Shown: positions 1 to 10,354, counted from the stretch's first letter. The stretch: DNA of 64,000 nucleotides from Solwaraspora sp. WMMD1047 (GCF_029626155.1 NZ_JARUBL010000001.1:4010501-4074500), one strand, 5' to 3'. Numbers and translations: made by a program. Notes: a model not told the origin generated them from the sequence alone.

Positions 1-150
1 CTGCTCGCGCTCGACGTGCTGGCACCGGACGTCCCGCGCGCGCCCAGGGTCACCGGGGCGACCTACGAGCCCCGGCCCGCATTCGTCGAGCACTACGCGC
101 AACGGCGCGCGCGATTCGCCGAGGCGTACGACGCGCTCGTGCGCGGCTGA
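1..150 (+). CDS. C-terminal end of a probable FGGY-family sugar kinase (partial)
   Basis: Only the last 49 codons lie inside the window, in frame 1, ending with TGA at 148-150. The tail has the pattern YEPRPAFVEHYAQRRARF followed by AYDAL, which resembles the C-terminal helix of xylulokinase-type FGGY carbohydrate kinases, where the enzyme phosphorylates a pentose or polyol with ATP. No catalytic residue is visible because the ATPase domains lie upstream of the window. The identification rests on this short tail alone and is tentative. Confidence 0.4.
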   Translation: MLALDVLAPDVPRAPRVTGATYEPRPAFVEHYAQRRARFAEAYDALVRG

Positions 151-236
151 CGGACGCGGGGGCGGCCCGCCCCCAACACACCATGCGCGCCACCCCTGTC
201 ATAGCTGGACCGGGCCGGGTGGCAGCGGAGCTACCG

Positions 237-887
237 CTACGCGCTGCCGGACCCGGTCCTGCGGACCAGCAGGTAGCCGTACGGTGGCTCCTGACCCTCG
301 GGCGGGGTGCTGCCCTGGAAGATCAGGTCGAGACCGGCGGCGGCGAAGCGGTCCTCCATTTCCCTGGCCGAGAGCCAGTACCGGTCGAAGTCGACTCCGA
401 GCGCGGTGCTGGGGCCGTTGCGCCGCAGCGTGCCGTCGCCGAGCTTGAAAGCGGTCACCAGGTAGCCGCCCGGCCGCACGACCCGGGCGAGTTCGGCGAA
501 CGCCCGATCCCTGTCGTCCGGCGCGAGGTAGATCAACGAGAACCAGCACACCACCCCGGCCAGCGACGCGTCCTCGAACGGCAGCTCGCGCAGGTCCGCG
601 ACCTCGTAACCGAAGCCCGGATTATCCCGCCGTGCCACCTCGATCATCCCGGGCGAGAGATCAACCCCGCGCGGCGACAGGCCACGGCCCGCGAGGTACG
701 GCAGCAGCCGCCCGGTACCGCACCCCACGTCGGCGACCTCGACGCCCACGGCCAGGGTCAACTCGGCGAACATGTCCAGCATCGCCCGCTCCACCGGCAT
801 GCTCTCCAGCAGGCCGGCCAGGTTCTTGGCGTACCACTCCGAGAGCACGTCGTGCGCGTCCCGCAGCTCCTCGGTCCTGGCATCCAT
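237..887 (-). CDS. Class I SAM-dependent methyltransferase
   Basis: A 216-residue protein with a Rossmann-type methyltransferase core. Motif I, VADVGCGTGR, is at residues 51-60, followed by an acidic residue in GVDLSPGM and a motif IV-like VCWFSLIYL segment. It should be a soluble enzyme transferring a methyl group from S-adenosylmethionine, but nothing identifies the substrate. The N-terminal 45 residues are helical, as is usual for the ubiE/Methyltransf_11 type. It stands alone, divergent from the DinB-like gene. The family assignment is firm and the function open. Confidence 0.85.
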   Translation of the reverse strand: MDARTEELRDAHDVLSEWYAKNLAGLLESMPVERAMLDMFAELTLAVGVEVADVGCGTGRLLPYLAGRGLSPRGVDLSPGMIEVARRDNPGFGYEVADLRELPFEDASLAGVVCWFSLIYLAPDDRDRAFAELARVVRPGGYLVTAFKLGDGTLRRNGPSTALGVDFDRYWLSAREMEDRFAAAGLDLIFQGSTPPEGQEPPYGYLLVRRTGSGSA

Positions 888-986
888 CCCCGCCCAACCT
901 CCCCCTCGACGGCCGCCGTCGGGGCGAATCTACCGGCCCGCGCCTTCCTCCAAGAAATGTCCGACGGGTCGGCGAGACTGGCGGGC

Positions 987-1577
987 ATGGCTGATCTGAA
1001 CGACTCGAAGGCGGCGCTGCATCACTACCTGCAGGCGATCCGCGAGAACCTCATCTGGAAGCTCGACGGGCTCAGCGAACGCGAGGCCAGGCTGCCTCGC
1101 ACCGCGACCGGCAACAACCTGCTGGGCGTCATCAAGCACTGCCTCAATGTTGAAGCCGGCTACTTCGGGCTCACCTTCGGGCGAGAGTTTCCGCAGCCCG
1201 AGGAGCTGGTCCCGATGCGGGCGTACGAGGAAGATCCGCAGGCGGACTGGTACGCGCGGGAGGATGAGTCGAAGGAAGGGCTGCTCGACCTGTACCGCCG
1301 GGTCGCGGCATTCGCCGACCAGACGATCGAGGAGTTGCCGCTCGACGCGCCGGGACGGGTGCCGTGGTGGCAGCCCGGCGCACAGGACGTGACGCTGCAG
1401 CGGATCATCATCCACGTGACCTGCGACCTCGCGCGGCACGCCGGTCATGCCGACATCATGCGGGAGCAGCACGACAACGCGATCGGCCTGCGGCGGGAGA
1501 ACCCCAACGTCCCCGACGACTACGACTGGCCGGCGTACGTCACCAAGCTGACGAAGTTGGCCGACCGGTTCGGATAG
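987..1577 (+). CDS. DinB-like (DUF664) metal-binding protein
   Basis: A 196-residue helical-bundle protein. The ATG at 987 was chosen because the domain begins immediately after it; the frame stays open upstream but that part has no domain character. His51 in IKHCLNVE and a C-terminal cluster (His143, His151, His154 in RHAGHAD) are in the right places for the three-histidine metal site of the DinB/YfiT superfamily. In actinomycetes such proteins are often mycothiol-dependent transferases or detoxification enzymes. The substrate here is unknown. It converges on the cupin gene with only a 10-bp gap. Confidence 0.8.
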   Translation: MADLNDSKAALHHYLQAIRENLIWKLDGLSEREARLPRTATGNNLLGVIKHCLNVEAGYFGLTFGREFPQPEELVPMRAYEEDPQADWYAREDESKEGLLDLYRRVAAFADQTIEELPLDAPGRVPWWQPGAQDVTLQRIIIHVTCDLARHAGHADIMREQHDNAIGLRRENPNVPDDYDWPAYVTKLTKLADRFG

Positions 1578-1587
1578 CCGACCGGAG

Positions 1588-1980
1588 TCAGGCCAGCTGA
1601 TGGCCCGTGGTGCTGTCCACGTGGACGGGGACGACGCCGTCGTGGCGGTCACCGGTGGTGCCGGTGCCGGTCGGTTCGAACATCAGGATGGCACCGCCCG
1701 GTGACGACGGCTTGTGCTCAGTCCCTCTGGGCACGACGAAGACATCGCCCGCCTTGAGTGTCACGGTTCGCTCGTTCCCGTCGGCGTCGCGCAGCGCGAT
1801 GTCGAACCGGCCGTCCAGGCCGAGGAAGAACTCGTCGGTGTCGTTGTGGACGTGCCAGACGTGTTCGCCCCGGGTGTGCGCGATTCGGACGTCGTAGTCG
1901 TTGACGCGCGCGACGATCCGGGGGCTGTAGATCTGGTCGAAGGAGGCGAGCGCCTCGGTCAGGTTCACTGGCTCGTGCAT
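1588..1980 (-). CDS. Single-domain cupin protein
   Basis: A 130-residue cupin_2 protein. Cupin motif 1 is seen as WHVHNDTDEFFLGLDG (His43, His45, Glu50) and motif 2 as FVVPRGTEHKP, so the metal ligands (two His, Glu, third His) are present. Such small cupins may be isomerases, dioxygenases or ligand-binding proteins, and no substrate can be read from the sequence. It is divergently paired with an AraC-type regulator whose coding sequence starts about 50 bp away, suggesting that the regulator controls it. Confidence 0.8.
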   Translation of the reverse strand: MHEPVNLTEALASFDQIYSPRIVARVNDYDVRIAHTRGEHVWHVHNDTDEFFLGLDGRFDIALRDADGNERTVTLKAGDVFVVPRGTEHKPSSPGGAILMFEPTGTGTTGDRHDGVVPVHVDSTTGHQLA

Positions 1981-2029
1981 GCGGTCCAGCCTGCCCGGAT
2001 CGGGGCGGCGCGTCTTGTACGTTGTTGAT

Positions 2030-2920
2030 GTGAGTGAACCGCCGCCCGGGTCCTGCCGGGTCGTCGCCTGGCGGCCGGAGGTGGCGGGAATCGCGGAGGT
2101 CTTCCACGCCCGGATCGCCGACTACCGGTACCCCAGGCACTGTCACGACACCTGGACCGTCCTGATCGTTGACCATGGCGCGATCCGGTACGACCTCGAC
2201 ACGCGCCACCACGGGGCGGTCGGGCAGACGGTCAGCGTCCTGCCGCCGGGGGTCGTCCACAACGGGTATCCGGCGGAGCGCTTCGGCTATTTCCGCAAAC
2301 GTAATCTCTACCTGGACCCCGACTTTCTCTCGTTGGACCTGGTGGGCCGTGCCGTCGACGCCTCCACCTTCCAGGACGCCCGCCTGCGGGCGGCGATCAG
2401 CGCACTGCACGACCGTCTCGCCGCGCCCGATCCGCTCGATGTCGAAGCACGGCTCGCACTGATCGCCGGCCGGTTGCGACGACGGCTGCAACGACGCCCG
2501 CCGGCCGCCCGCGAGCCGGAGCCCGCCATCGCCGACCAGCTCCGGCAGTATCTCGACGGCCACGTCGGCGACAGCGTCACGCTGCGCGAGGCCGCAGAGT
2601 CACTTCACCGCAGCGTGCCGCACCTCGTCCGAAGCTTCACCAAGAGGTACGCCATCTCCCCGCACGCCTATGTCGTCGCCAAGCGCGTCGAGGCGGCGCG
2701 GACCCTGCTGCTGCGGGGGATGCCCGCCGCGCAGGTCGCGTCCGAGGTCGGATTCCACGACCAGGCGCACCTCACCCGCCACTTCAAGCGGCACGTCTCG
2801 ATCACGCCGGCGCGGTACGCCGCAAGCGCCGGGATCGGACCCGAGCCCGCGGGCCACCTGGCCCCGGGCGGGCGGACCGGCTCAGGTCCAGACCGCGGTG
2901 CCGTCGATTCGCGCCGCTGA
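2030..2920 (+). CDS. AraC-family transcriptional regulator
   Basis: About 296 residues with an N-terminal sugar/cupin-type sensing domain (HCHDTWTVLIVDHG, then VLPPGVVHNGY) and a C-terminal double helix-turn-helix of the HTH_18 type. The latter is recognised by VASEVGFHDQAHLTRHFKRH and the closing ITPARY. I prefer the GTG at 2030. The in-frame ATG at 1979 would overlap the start codon of the divergent cupin gene, and the 17 residues between them look non-coding. The gene probably regulates the adjacent cupin gene from the shared promoter region. Confidence 0.82.
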   Translation: MSEPPPGSCRVVAWRPEVAGIAEVFHARIADYRYPRHCHDTWTVLIVDHGAIRYDLDTRHHGAVGQTVSVLPPGVVHNGYPAERFGYFRKRNLYLDPDFLSLDLVGRAVDASTFQDARLRAAISALHDRLAAPDPLDVEARLALIAGRLRRRLQRRPPAAREPEPAIADQLRQYLDGHVGDSVTLREAAESLHRSVPHLVRSFTKRYAISPHAYVVAKRVEAARTLLLRGMPAAQVASEVGFHDQAHLTRHFKRHVSITPARYAASAGIGPEPAGHLAPGGRTGSGPDRGAVDSRR

Positions 2921-3089
2921 CATCACCCGACAGCCCGTCAGCTCCGCCGCCCGCAGAATTGCCACGCGGGCGCGGGTGTCGTCCGCGGTGGAAACGCCAT
3001 GGCCGTCGCGGTCCGGAAGCGTGCCCCTCGGCGTGCGCCGGCCGGTCCGGCCCGCGACGCGCGCGCCGTGCCCGCACTAGCATCCGGAC

Positions 3090-4595
3090 ATGGCGCAACC
3101 AACGGCACACCCGCCGGTCGGGTCCCAGACCGCGCCGGCCGGCGTCGGCCCGTACGGCGGGCTGGCCTTGGACCGGCGACTGGCCCAGGTGGCGCGGCCG
3201 GTCGCCTGGTGTACGGCCGACGAGCGGATTCGCGAGGTGGCCGGCCGGATCGGCGCCGGACACCATTCCTGCGCCCTGGTCCAGGCCGGCGCGGCGGTCG
3301 GCATCGTCACCGACAGCGACTTCCGGCGCCGGGTCGCCACCGGCGAGGTCGGCATCGACGCGCCGGTCTCCGCGATCGCGACGGTGCCGGCGCTGACCAT
3401 GGACGAGCAGGAGACCCAGATCGCCGGCCTGCTGCGGATGGTCGAGCACGGCGTACACCATCTGGTGTTGACCGACGGCGCTGGTCGGGCGGTCGGGGTG
3501 GTCCGGGCGGTCGACCTCGCCCAGACGGCGGTGCGTGATCCGCTGGTCGTCCGGTCCGAGATCGACACCGCGCGCGACCTGGAGGGTCTGGCCGGTGCCG
3601 TCCGGCACCTCTCCGCCACCATCGTCGCGCTCTGCGACGACGGGATCGCCCCGCCACACGTCGGTGCGGTACACGCCGCCGCCATCGACGCGGTCATCCG
3701 GCGGGTGCTGCGGCTACGTGCGGACCCGGTGCTGGCGCAGGTACGCCACTCGTGGCTCGTGCTGGGCTCGCTGGCCCGCCGCGAGTCGCTGCCGCTGTCG
3801 GACGTCGACACCGCCCTGGTCTGGGACGACGACCCGGCCCCGTCCGACCCGGCCCTGACAGACCACGACCCGGCCGGGCCGCTCCGGGCGGCCGCGGCCG
3901 GCGTACTCGATGACCTACGGCGGTGCGGGCTGGTGCCGTGCCCGAACGGCGTCAACGCCGACAGCCCGACCTTCGGCCGCTCCCGCTCGGCCTGGGCCGC
4001 CGCCTGGCGGCGCGGCTCGACCAGCGGGCAGAGCCTGCTGATGACCGCAACCCTGGCCGACAGCAGGCCAATCACCGAACCGTCGCTGGGCCGACACCTC
4101 ACCGAGCCGATCGGCGCCCAGCCGCGTGGGTCCCGGGTGGTCCGCGCGCTGCTGGACGAGGCGCTGGGGTTCCGGCCACCCACCGGATTCGTCCGCGACT
4201 TCGTGGTGGAGCACGACGGCGCGCACAGCGGGCAACTCGACCTCAAGAAGGGCGGACTGGCACCGGTCGTCGCGCTGGCCCGCTGGGTCGCGATCGTCAC
4301 CGGTGACGTCACCGGGGGCACCCCGGAGCGGCTGCGCCGGGGTGCCGCCCGGGGTGTCCTCACCCTCGACGAGTCCCGGACCCTGACCCGTGCCTTCGAG
4401 GACGTCTACGGGATGCTGCTCCGGCACGAGGCCGACGCGCTGCGCGCCGGTCGGACACCGACCACCTACCTCGCGCCGGGCACCCTGGACACCCTCACCC
4501 GCCGGCACCTGCGCGAGGCGTTCCGGGCGGTCCGCGTGGTGCAGTCCCACGTCGACCAGCACTGGATGGCCCGGCTGGAGCGGTTGGAACGGTGA
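3090..4595 (+). CDS. CBS-domain protein with DUF294-type nucleotidyltransferase domain
   Basis: A 501-residue protein. Residues about 30-145 form a pair of CBS motifs (GIVTDSDFRRRV and GVVRAVDLA), which normally bind adenine nucleotides. Residues about 160-360 hold a DUF294 nucleotidyltransferase-like domain with the signature GS (226-227) followed by D238-x-D240 in GSLARRESLPLSDVD. The last 140 residues are the helical substrate-binding domain of this family. Relatives in proteobacteria also carry a cyclic-nucleotide-binding domain, absent here. It probably transfers a nucleotide to a protein or small molecule in response to energy state, but this is inferred. Confidence 0.82.
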   Translation: MAQPTAHPPVGSQTAPAGVGPYGGLALDRRLAQVARPVAWCTADERIREVAGRIGAGHHSCALVQAGAAVGIVTDSDFRRRVATGEVGIDAPVSAIATVPALTMDEQETQIAGLLRMVEHGVHHLVLTDGAGRAVGVVRAVDLAQTAVRDPLVVRSEIDTARDLEGLAGAVRHLSATIVALCDDGIAPPHVGAVHAAAIDAVIRRVLRLRADPVLAQVRHSWLVLGSLARRESLPLSDVDTALVWDDDPAPSDPALTDHDPAGPLRAAAAGVLDDLRRCGLVPCPNGVNADSPTFGRSRSAWAAAWRRGSTSGQSLLMTATLADSRPITEPSLGRHLTEPIGAQPRGSRVVRALLDEALGFRPPTGFVRDFVVEHDGAHSGQLDLKKGGLAPVVALARWVAIVTGDVTGGTPERLRRGAARGVLTLDESRTLTRAFEDVYGMLLRHEADALRAGRTPTTYLAPGTLDTLTRRHLREAFRAVRVVQSHVDQHWMARLERLER

Positions 4596-4610
4596 CCCGC
4601 GGTACGCGGG
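4596..4610. terminator. Short hairpin between convergent genes
   Basis: CCCGCG-GTA-CGCGGG fills the 18-bp gap between the CBS-nucleotidyltransferase gene and the convergent GAPDH gene. The position fits a bidirectional terminator. No U-tract follows, as is common in actinomycetes. Confidence 0.45.
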
Positions 4611-4613
4611 CCG

Positions 4614-6214
<1,601 letters not shown>

Positions 6215-6226
6215 GCCAGCATTTTG

Positions 6227-6242
6227 TACATACCAGTAGGTA
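6227..6242. promoter_or_regulatory. Candidate operator of the TetR-GAPDH operon
   Basis: TACATACCAGTAGGTA is an imperfect 16-bp palindrome of the form TACnTACnnGTAnGTA, matching at 12 of 16 positions when compared with its own reverse complement. It is AT-rich in a GC-rich context and sits 12 bp before the TetR start codon, the usual place for an autoregulatory TetR operator. Confidence 0.65.
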
Positions 6243-6380
6243 CAGCGCAACCTCTTTCCGCCATCCCGCCGGGCGATGATCCCCACCAGTGGCTGGCCAG
6301 GACCGGTGTCCTAGGCTTGCCGCGAACACCCCGCCCCCGGACCCAGTCCCGGCGATCCCGGGCCAGTGTGGAGGATTGCC

Positions 6381-7196
6381 ATGGTTGATTCGTCGCCCGC
6401 CACCGAAAATCATGTCGACAAGCTCGACACCACCGTGCCGCACTCGGCGCGACTGTGGAACTACCTCCTCGGCGGGAAGGACAACTTCACCGTCGACCGG
6501 GAGGCGGCCGAGCAGGTTCTCGCCTTCCTCCCCGAACTGGTCCAGTCGGCCCGCTTCAACCGGCAGTTCCTCGGCCGGGCCGTCCGGCACCTGACCGGCG
6601 AGGTCGGCATCCGCCAGTTCCTCGACGTCGGCACCGGCCTGCCGACCGCCGGCAACACCCACGAGGTGGCCCAGTCGGTCGCGCCCGAGTCGCGGATCGT
6701 GTACGTGGACAACGACCCGCTGGTGCTGGTGCACGCCCGGGCACTGCTGACCAGCAGCCCCGAGGGAGCGACCGACTACATCGACGCGGACATCCAGGAC
6801 CCGGAGAAGATCCTGGCCGCCGCCCGGCACACCCTCGACTTCGACAGGCCCGTCGCGGTCATGCTGCTCGGCATCCTCAACTTCGTGGTCGACGACGACG
6901 AGGCGTACCAGATCGTGCGGACGCTGACCGCGGCGTTGCCGCCCGGCAGTCACCTGGTGATCTCCCACCCCACCCGGGAGGTCAACCCGGAGGCGGTGGA
7001 TCGGGCCGTGCAGATGTGGAACGAGGGCGGATCCGCCCCGATGGCGGTCCGCTCCCCGGCCCAGATCGCCCGCTACTTCGACGGCTTCACGCTGCTCGAA
7101 CCCGGCCTGGTCACCTGCTCCCGGTGGCGCCCCGACGGCAACGACACCACCCCGTGTTCCGAGTACGCCGCCGTCGCCGTCAAGGCCGGACAGTAG
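6381..7196 (+). CDS. DUF574-type SAM-dependent methyltransferase
   Basis: 271 residues. The ATG at 6381 is preceded by GGAGG at 6370-6374 with a 6-bp spacer, which decides the start. The family hallmark WNYLLGGKDNF is at residues 26-36, and the SAM-binding motif FLDVGTGLPT is at 80-89. A VYVDNDPLVL acidic strand end and RYFDGFTLLEPG near the C-terminus also fit. DUF574 (S-adenosyl methyltransferase) proteins are abundant in actinomycetes and often lie beside XRE/DUF397 gene pairs, as here. Their substrate is not established. Confidence 0.9.
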   Translation: MVDSSPATENHVDKLDTTVPHSARLWNYLLGGKDNFTVDREAAEQVLAFLPELVQSARFNRQFLGRAVRHLTGEVGIRQFLDVGTGLPTAGNTHEVAQSVAPESRIVYVDNDPLVLVHARALLTSSPEGATDYIDADIQDPEKILAAARHTLDFDRPVAVMLLGILNFVVDDDEAYQIVRTLTAALPPGSHLVISHPTREVNPEAVDRAVQMWNEGGSAPMAVRSPAQIARYFDGFTLLEPGLVTCSRWRPDGNDTTPCSEYAAVAVKAGQ

Positions 7197-7420
7197 AAGC
7201 CGGGAAGTAGGGGAAGGGACGGTGCGGGACCGGCGGCCGGGTGCGCAACACCATCGGCGGCGGCTCGACGGCCGGGCAGGTCGCCCGCGCGCCGGGAGTG
7301 TCCGGTCGATGAGGTAACGGTCGATCGCGTCGTTCACGCACGCACTGCGCCCGTAGACGCCGTGTCCCCACCCTTGGTAGGTGAGCAGAATCCCCTCCCG
7401 GCCCAGCTGCCGCGCCACCC
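7197..7420 (-). pseudogene. Remnant: C-terminus of an alpha/beta hydrolase (TAP-like domain)
   Basis: On the minus strand the reading LLTYQGWGHGVYGRS, then DRYLIDRTLPARG, matches the C-terminal TAP-like domain of secreted alpha/beta hydrolases, including the catalytic His in GHG. The match then continues in another frame as ATCPAVEPPP from about 7285, so there is a frameshift. Nothing of the N-terminal hydrolase domain with its nucleophile remains. It abuts the protease remnant at about 7420. A broken gene fragment. Confidence 0.7.
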
Positions 7421-7719
7421 CGGGACATCGGCATCGCGGTCGACGTGGCCAAAGGGCAGGTGCTCGCCTCGGTGACCGCCCGCGCGGGTCTGCCCACATC
7501 GAAGTCCGCGCTGTCGGCGGCGCTGCCCAGCGAGCTGCTGGCCGGCACCCAGCTGACGGTGGTCGACAAGCCGGTCGGCACCCTGACGGCCGCGTTCGGT
7601 GGCATGGTCGACTTCGACACCACCGCCGGCTGGTGCACGAGCGGCTGGCCGGTGCGGCACAACACGACCGGGGTGATCGGCGTCACCACCGCCGGACACT
7701 GCTTCGGCATCGGCTCCGT
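7421..7719 (+). pseudogene. Remnant of a secreted S1-family serine protease
   Basis: The plus-strand frame reads DIGIAVDVAKGQVLAS and later FDTTAGWCTSGWPV and GVTTAGHC, the pro-region end and the first catalytic-domain segment of a streptogrisin/alpha-lytic-type secreted protease. Only the catalytic His (TAGHC) is present; the signal peptide, catalytic Asp and catalytic Ser are missing. At about 7719 the homology stops and XRE-type sequence begins in another frame. The fragment has no start signal of its own. Confidence 0.65.
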
Positions 7720-8268
7720 GACTGGATCAGAATCGAGCGCGAGGCACTATCCCTGCGCTGGTACGAGCCACTCTTCGTGCCGGGCCTGCTGCAGACCGAG
7801 GCGTACGCCCGCGCCACCCTCCGCTGCGAAGCACTGACGCCCATCGAGGTCGACAGCCTGGTCAATTCCCGACTCGAGCGCCAGTCCGTGCTGACCCGTG
7901 ACAAGCCGCCGCTCTTCTTCGTGGTTCTCGACGAGCTGGTGCTGACCCGACCGGCGTACGGCGACCGCGCCCTGATGGCCGAGCAGATCAACCACCTGCT
8001 CGCCTGCGCCGAACTGCCAAACGTCTTTCTGCACGTCGTACCGGCCAGCGTCGGCATGCACGCCGGTCACGCCGGGGCGTTGATCCTCGCCGAGACACCG
8101 GATGCCGAATGGGTCGCGCATGCCGACAGCCAGCTCAAGGCGCACATCGAGAACCGGCCCACGGAGGTTGCTAAGCTGATGAACAGGTGGGAGCAGATTC
8201 GCGGCAAGGCCCTCGCCGACGAGCACTCCCTCGAGCTGGTCAAGAAGGCGGCGGCATCATGGACCTGA
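7720..8268 (+). pseudogene. N-terminally truncated XRE-type regulator (DUF5753 domain only)
   Basis: From DWIRIEREA onward (YEPLFVPGLLQTEAYARA, later WEQIRGKALADEHSLELV) this is the DUF5753 C-terminal domain of Scr1-type XRE regulators. The N-terminal helix-turn-helix is gone: the upstream sequence is the protease remnant in a different frame. The frame stays open upstream to about 7381, so a chimeric protein is possible, but it would lack DNA binding. The stop codon overlaps the DUF397 start by 10 bp, the normal XRE-DUF397 arrangement, so the 3' end is native and the 5' end was replaced or deleted. Confidence 0.75.
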
Positions 8269-8447
8269 CCGGTGCCCGGTGGCGGAAGAGCACGCGGAGC
8301 AGCAACAACGGCGGCTCATGCGTCGAGGTGGCCGACAACCTCCCCGGCGTGATCCTGGTCCGGGACACCAAGGACCGCGACGGCGGCACCCTCACCTTCG
8401 GCCCGGACGCCTGGCGAGCCTTCGTGGGGTACGCCAAGCGCGCCTGA
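8259..8447 (+). CDS. DUF397 protein (Scr1-associated partner)
   Basis: 62 residues with the DUF397 signature: WRKSTRSSNNGGSCVEVA, then VRDTKDRDGGTLTFGPDAW. In actinomycetes these small proteins are encoded directly after an XRE/DUF5753 regulator and are thought to act as its antagonist in developmental or antibiotic control. Here the upstream partner has lost its helix-turn-helix, so this is an orphan unless it works with a distant paralogue. The ATG at 8259 overlaps the end of the truncated XRE frame. Confidence 0.88.
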   Translation: MDLTGARWRKSTRSSNNGGSCVEVADNLPGVILVRDTKDRDGGTLTFGPDAWRAFVGYAKRA

Positions 8448-8458
8448 CGCGGACGCGG

Positions 8459-8998
8459 TCACTCGCTCGACCAGAGCGACAGCCCTTCGGAACCATTGGC
8501 CTTGTGCGCCTTCGTGTCGTTCTTCTCCGGCTTGACGCGGATGACGGCCCCGGTCGCGTCGACCTGTTCCACCAGGACGGTCAGGCCGTAGGTCAGCTTC
8601 AGGTGCCCGGTGCCGGTGATCTGGGCGTTGACCTGCCCCGCGCTTGTGGTCGTCACCATGATCAGGACCTGGTTGGGTGCGGTGTAGACGAACGAGATCC
8701 CCTCGCAGGAGAACTTTCCACCCAGCACGAACCCCAGCGTGTCGGTCACCAGCACCTGGCACCTGCCGTCCTGGCACGCCGCCGAGTCGGTGCCGTCCTC
8801 GGCCACCAGGGCGGCCGGCGCGGTCGTCGGCGCTATGGTCGGCTGCGGCCGGGTCGCCCCGTCGGCGCTCGATGGCGCGCTGGCCGAACTCTCCGCGGTC
8901 GACTCCGGCCCCGCCGACGGCGAGCAGCCCGTCGTGAACACCCCGCCGACGAACAACGCCAGCGCCACCCCGAGCGCCCTACCCCACCGTCTGTCCAT
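8459..8998 (-). CDS. Putative secreted lipoprotein of unknown function
   Basis: 179 residues from the ATG at 8998. A short basic N-terminus and hydrophobic stretch (ALGVALALFVGG) lead to FTTGC, an acceptable though not ideal lipobox, so it is probably anchored to the outer face of the membrane. A Ser/Ala/Pro/Thr-rich spacer follows (to about residue 65). The C-terminal domain of about 110 residues has two further cysteine pairs (AACQDGRCQ, and FSCEG) and no family I recognise. It converges on the DUF397 gene. Confidence 0.65.
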   Translation of the reverse strand: MDRRWGRALGVALALFVGGVFTTGCSPSAGPESTAESSASAPSSADGATRPQPTIAPTTAPAALVAEDGTDSAACQDGRCQVLVTDTLGFVLGGKFSCEGISFVYTAPNQVLIMVTTTSAGQVNAQITGTGHLKLTYGLTVLVEQVDATGAVIRVKPEKNDTKAHKANGSEGLSLWSSE

Positions 8999-9083
8999 GG
9001 CCCGAGTGTGACAACCGTCGGTACATTCGCCGTACCTCGCGCCCGGCAACGGGTCGCGGCATCCCGGCTTCGCGCGGCTCAGG

Positions 9084-9425
9084 TCACCCGCCAAGGCGCT
9101 GCCGAGCGAGGAACTTCGGCACGACCATGCGCCACGCCTCCGTCACCAGCTCGGCCATCTGCCCGTGGTCGAGCCGGGCAACATGGCAGCACACCCAGTT
9201 GAAACGCAGGTCAGATGCGCCGGGCAGGAAGAACAGGTCCGGATCGGCGACGATGAGCGCATCGCGCTCCTCTTTCGGGTACGCGAAGCCCATCGTCGTC
9301 TCGTCGCGGGAGAAGGCGACGTACACGATGGAGCCGACCCGGAACTTGACCCGGTCCCGGATCACGTGCTCGCTGCTCCGTGGCAGGGTCCGTGCCAGCG
9401 CCCGTACGTCCGCGACGGTGACCAT
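9084..9425 (-). CDS. MmcQ/YjbR-family protein
   Basis: 113 residues with the MmcQ/YjbR fold: an N-terminal helix (VADVRALARTLPRSSEH), strands with KFRVGSIVYVAF, and the family segment FNWVCCHVARLD. The fold is CyaY-like, and some members are thought to bind DNA. No catalytic residues are known. It stands alone between the lipoprotein and DUF72 genes on the same strand. Role unknown. Confidence 0.8.
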   Translation of the reverse strand: MVTVADVRALARTLPRSSEHVIRDRVKFRVGSIVYVAFSRDETTMGFAYPKEERDALIVADPDLFFLPGASDLRFNWVCCHVARLDHGQMAELVTEAWRMVVPKFLARQRLGG

Positions 9426-9468
9426 GCTTCGACCGTAGCGGGAGGAGCGCCGCCGCTCCGCCGGTGGG

Positions 9469-10338
9469 TCAGCCGGCCAGCAGGTCCGTCAGGGTCTCGG
9501 CGTTGCGGGTGGCGAAGTCGCGGTAGCAGTTGTTCATCAACACGTGCGTCTCGCCGGTGGAGTCGGCCAGTTCGCGCAGCTTCGGCGCCCAGTCGGCCAG
9601 CTCCCGGTCGGAGTAGCGGTAGCCGAACTTCTCGTGGATGTCCCTGCTGGTCCATTTCCTGCTGTGCCCGTGGAAGCGGACCACCGCGAGGTCCGCGGTG
9701 GCGGCCACCACCGGCGGGATCGACGACTTGTGCCCCTGCGGCATATCCACACAGACGTACGGCAGGTCGTGCTCGCGTAGGAAGCCCAGGGTCTCGTCCT
9801 GGTTGCCGTCGGCGAACCAGGAGGCGTGCCGCAGCTCCACCGCCACCCGCAGCGGCTGGCACCGCTGCTGGACCTCAAGCAGGTACTGCTTGTTCGACCG
9901 CCGGATGGTGAACCAGGGCGGGAACTGGAACAGCAGCACGCCGAGTTTGCCCGCCTCGACCAGCGGGTCCAGCGCGGACAGGAACCGGGTCCAGACCTCC
10001 TCGTACGCCTGCGGCGGCAGGTCCCCCGGGTAGACGTTCGCCTTGTCCGTCTCCGGACGGAGGTCCTTGTAGAGCGCCGACACCTTCGTCGGGTGCCCGG
10101 TGAGCAGGCTGAACGCCTTGATGTTGAAGGTGAAGTCGACCGGGGTGCGCTGCACCCACAACTCGGCGGTCCGCTCCGCCGGGGGCGAGTAGTAGGTGGC
10201 GTCGACCTCGACCAGCGGGAACCGCTTGGCGTAGTGGGCGAGCCGCTTCTCCGGAGTGTCCGCGGTCTGCGGGTACCAGCCCGAGTCCAGCAGCGTCCGG
10301 TCGGTCCAGGAAGCGGTCCCTACCTTGATCTCGCCCAT
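9469..10338 (-). CDS. DUF72 (YecE-type) protein
   Basis: 289 residues of a DUF72 TIM-barrel-like protein. Recognised by the opening IKVGTASWTDRTLL, then YYSPPAERTAELW, LGVLLFQFPPWF, VAVELRHASW and the closing LMNNCYRDFATRNA. YecE proteins are widespread in bacteria and archaea; their biochemical activity is not established. Only 16 bp separate its start from the end of the upstream TraR/DksA-like gene on the same strand, so the two may share the stress-type promoter at 10835-10860. Confidence 0.88.
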   Translation of the reverse strand: MGEIKVGTASWTDRTLLDSGWYPQTADTPEKRLAHYAKRFPLVEVDATYYSPPAERTAELWVQRTPVDFTFNIKAFSLLTGHPTKVSALYKDLRPETDKANVYPGDLPPQAYEEVWTRFLSALDPLVEAGKLGVLLFQFPPWFTIRRSNKQYLLEVQQRCQPLRVAVELRHASWFADGNQDETLGFLREHDLPYVCVDMPQGHKSSIPPVVAATADLAVVRFHGHSRKWTSRDIHEKFGYRYSDRELADWAPKLRELADSTGETHVLMNNCYRDFATRNAETLTDLLAG

Positions 10339-10354
10339 GTTCTCCGGTCTGGGG

